Positions 5,314 through 5,444 of a DNA stretch of 5,444 nucleotides are shown here, one piece after another; positions within the stretch are counted from its first letter, which is position 1; every line of letters begins with the position of its first letter. Location: the NCBI GenBank assembly GCA_023427925.1, contig JAEYZS010000233.1, positions 1 to 5,444 on the forward strand, read 5' to 3'. The notes beneath the pieces were generated by a model. That model did no database searches. It was not told the DNA's origin and saw only the letters and a program-made list of their open reading frames with translations. The stretch is from Pseudomonadota bacterium. GTDB taxonomy: Bacteria; Bdellovibrionota; Bdellovibrionia; Bdellovibrionales; JAEYZS01. The translations under genes were made by a program, and so were the position numbers.

Positions 5314-5444
5314 TTATACTGCTTTTTTAAATATCGTTTCTAAGATTGAGCGTCTGCTTTCGCGAGAAGACTCTACGAAATACATAAGGTCATCGATAAG
5401 CTGAACGTCTCTATTATTAAAAGGCATAAAATTGAGCCCGGCAC
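5314..5444 (-). CDS. C-terminal end of an unidentified protein (minus strand, truncated by window edge)
   Basis: On the minus strand a frame is open from the right edge (first full codon at 5442) to a TAA at 5316-5314, giving 42 residues. The other two minus frames have stops in the stretch. The visible end runs A-G-L-N-F-M-P-F-N-N, then Q-L-I-D-D-L-M-Y-F-V-E-S, then R-R-S-I-L-E-T-I-F-K-K-A-V. A glycine-x-x-phenylalanine strand followed by an amphipathic helix loosely resembles the end of PilZ domains (G-x-x-F, then a closing helix), but 42 residues are too few to assign. A good terminator lies 28 nt beyond the stop, which supports this being a real gene. It converges on, and exactly abuts, the TraB relic. 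Confidence 0.65.
   Translation of the reverse strand, partial: AGLNFMPFNNRDVQLIDDLMYFVESSRESRRSILETIFKKAV

Noticed and set aside
1..5444. CRISPR array, insertion sequence, tRNA/rRNA or phage/defence module
   Set aside because: I saw no regularly spaced repeats, no transposase or integrase frame with terminal inverted repeats, no tRNA-like cloverleaf, and no defence or toxin-antitoxin domains in the intact genes.

Overview
The window comes from a Gram-negative bacterium with AT-leaning DNA. The evidence is an AsmA-type inner-membrane/periplasmic protein, a secreted DUF192 protein, a lipoprotein with LysM domains, and a GatB subunit, which implies indirect charging of Gln- and/or Asn-tRNA. The gene mix and the style of the LysM lipoprotein would fit a Bdellovibrionota-like (former deltaproteobacterial) predator or relative. 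That placement is inference from general resemblance, not from a marker gene.

Layout. Positions 1-3505 hold a compact plus-strand operon: the 3' three-quarters of gatB, a short AsmA-like protein (GTG start), a two-domain Ppx/GppA phosphatase (TTG start overlapping the previous stop), and a secreted DUF192 protein whose ATG directly follows the phosphatase stop. Gaps are 18, -4 and 0 nt, so translational coupling is likely. Positions 3506-3665 are a 160-nt intergenic region with a CTAG-rich repeat cluster and a weak promoter candidate. Positions 3666-5048 encode a 460-residue LysM lipoprotein. It has a very acidic N-terminal half containing no basic residue, two LysM modules, a proline-rich linker and a C-terminal transmembrane helix with a basic tail. 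A strong intrinsic terminator follows at 5076-5108.

Positions 5109-5444 look eroded. A long imperfect GC-rich hairpin (5135-5179) lies directly against a 45-codon relic of the C-terminus of a TraB/GumN-family protein (5176-5313), which has no room for the rest of its gene. The relic's stop codon abuts the stop codon of a minus-strand gene entering from the right edge. That gene's probable terminator lies inside the relic.

Functionally, the operon mixes translation (GatB), envelope (AsmA-like), phosphate or alarmone turnover (Ppx/GppA) and an exported protein of unknown role. I see no obvious common pathway, so co-transcription may be mostly positional. The LysM lipoprotein is the most distinctive intact gene. 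The hairpin/relic junction is the most distinctive non-coding structure. I found no convincing new multi-gene system, CRISPR array, insertion sequence or RNA gene.
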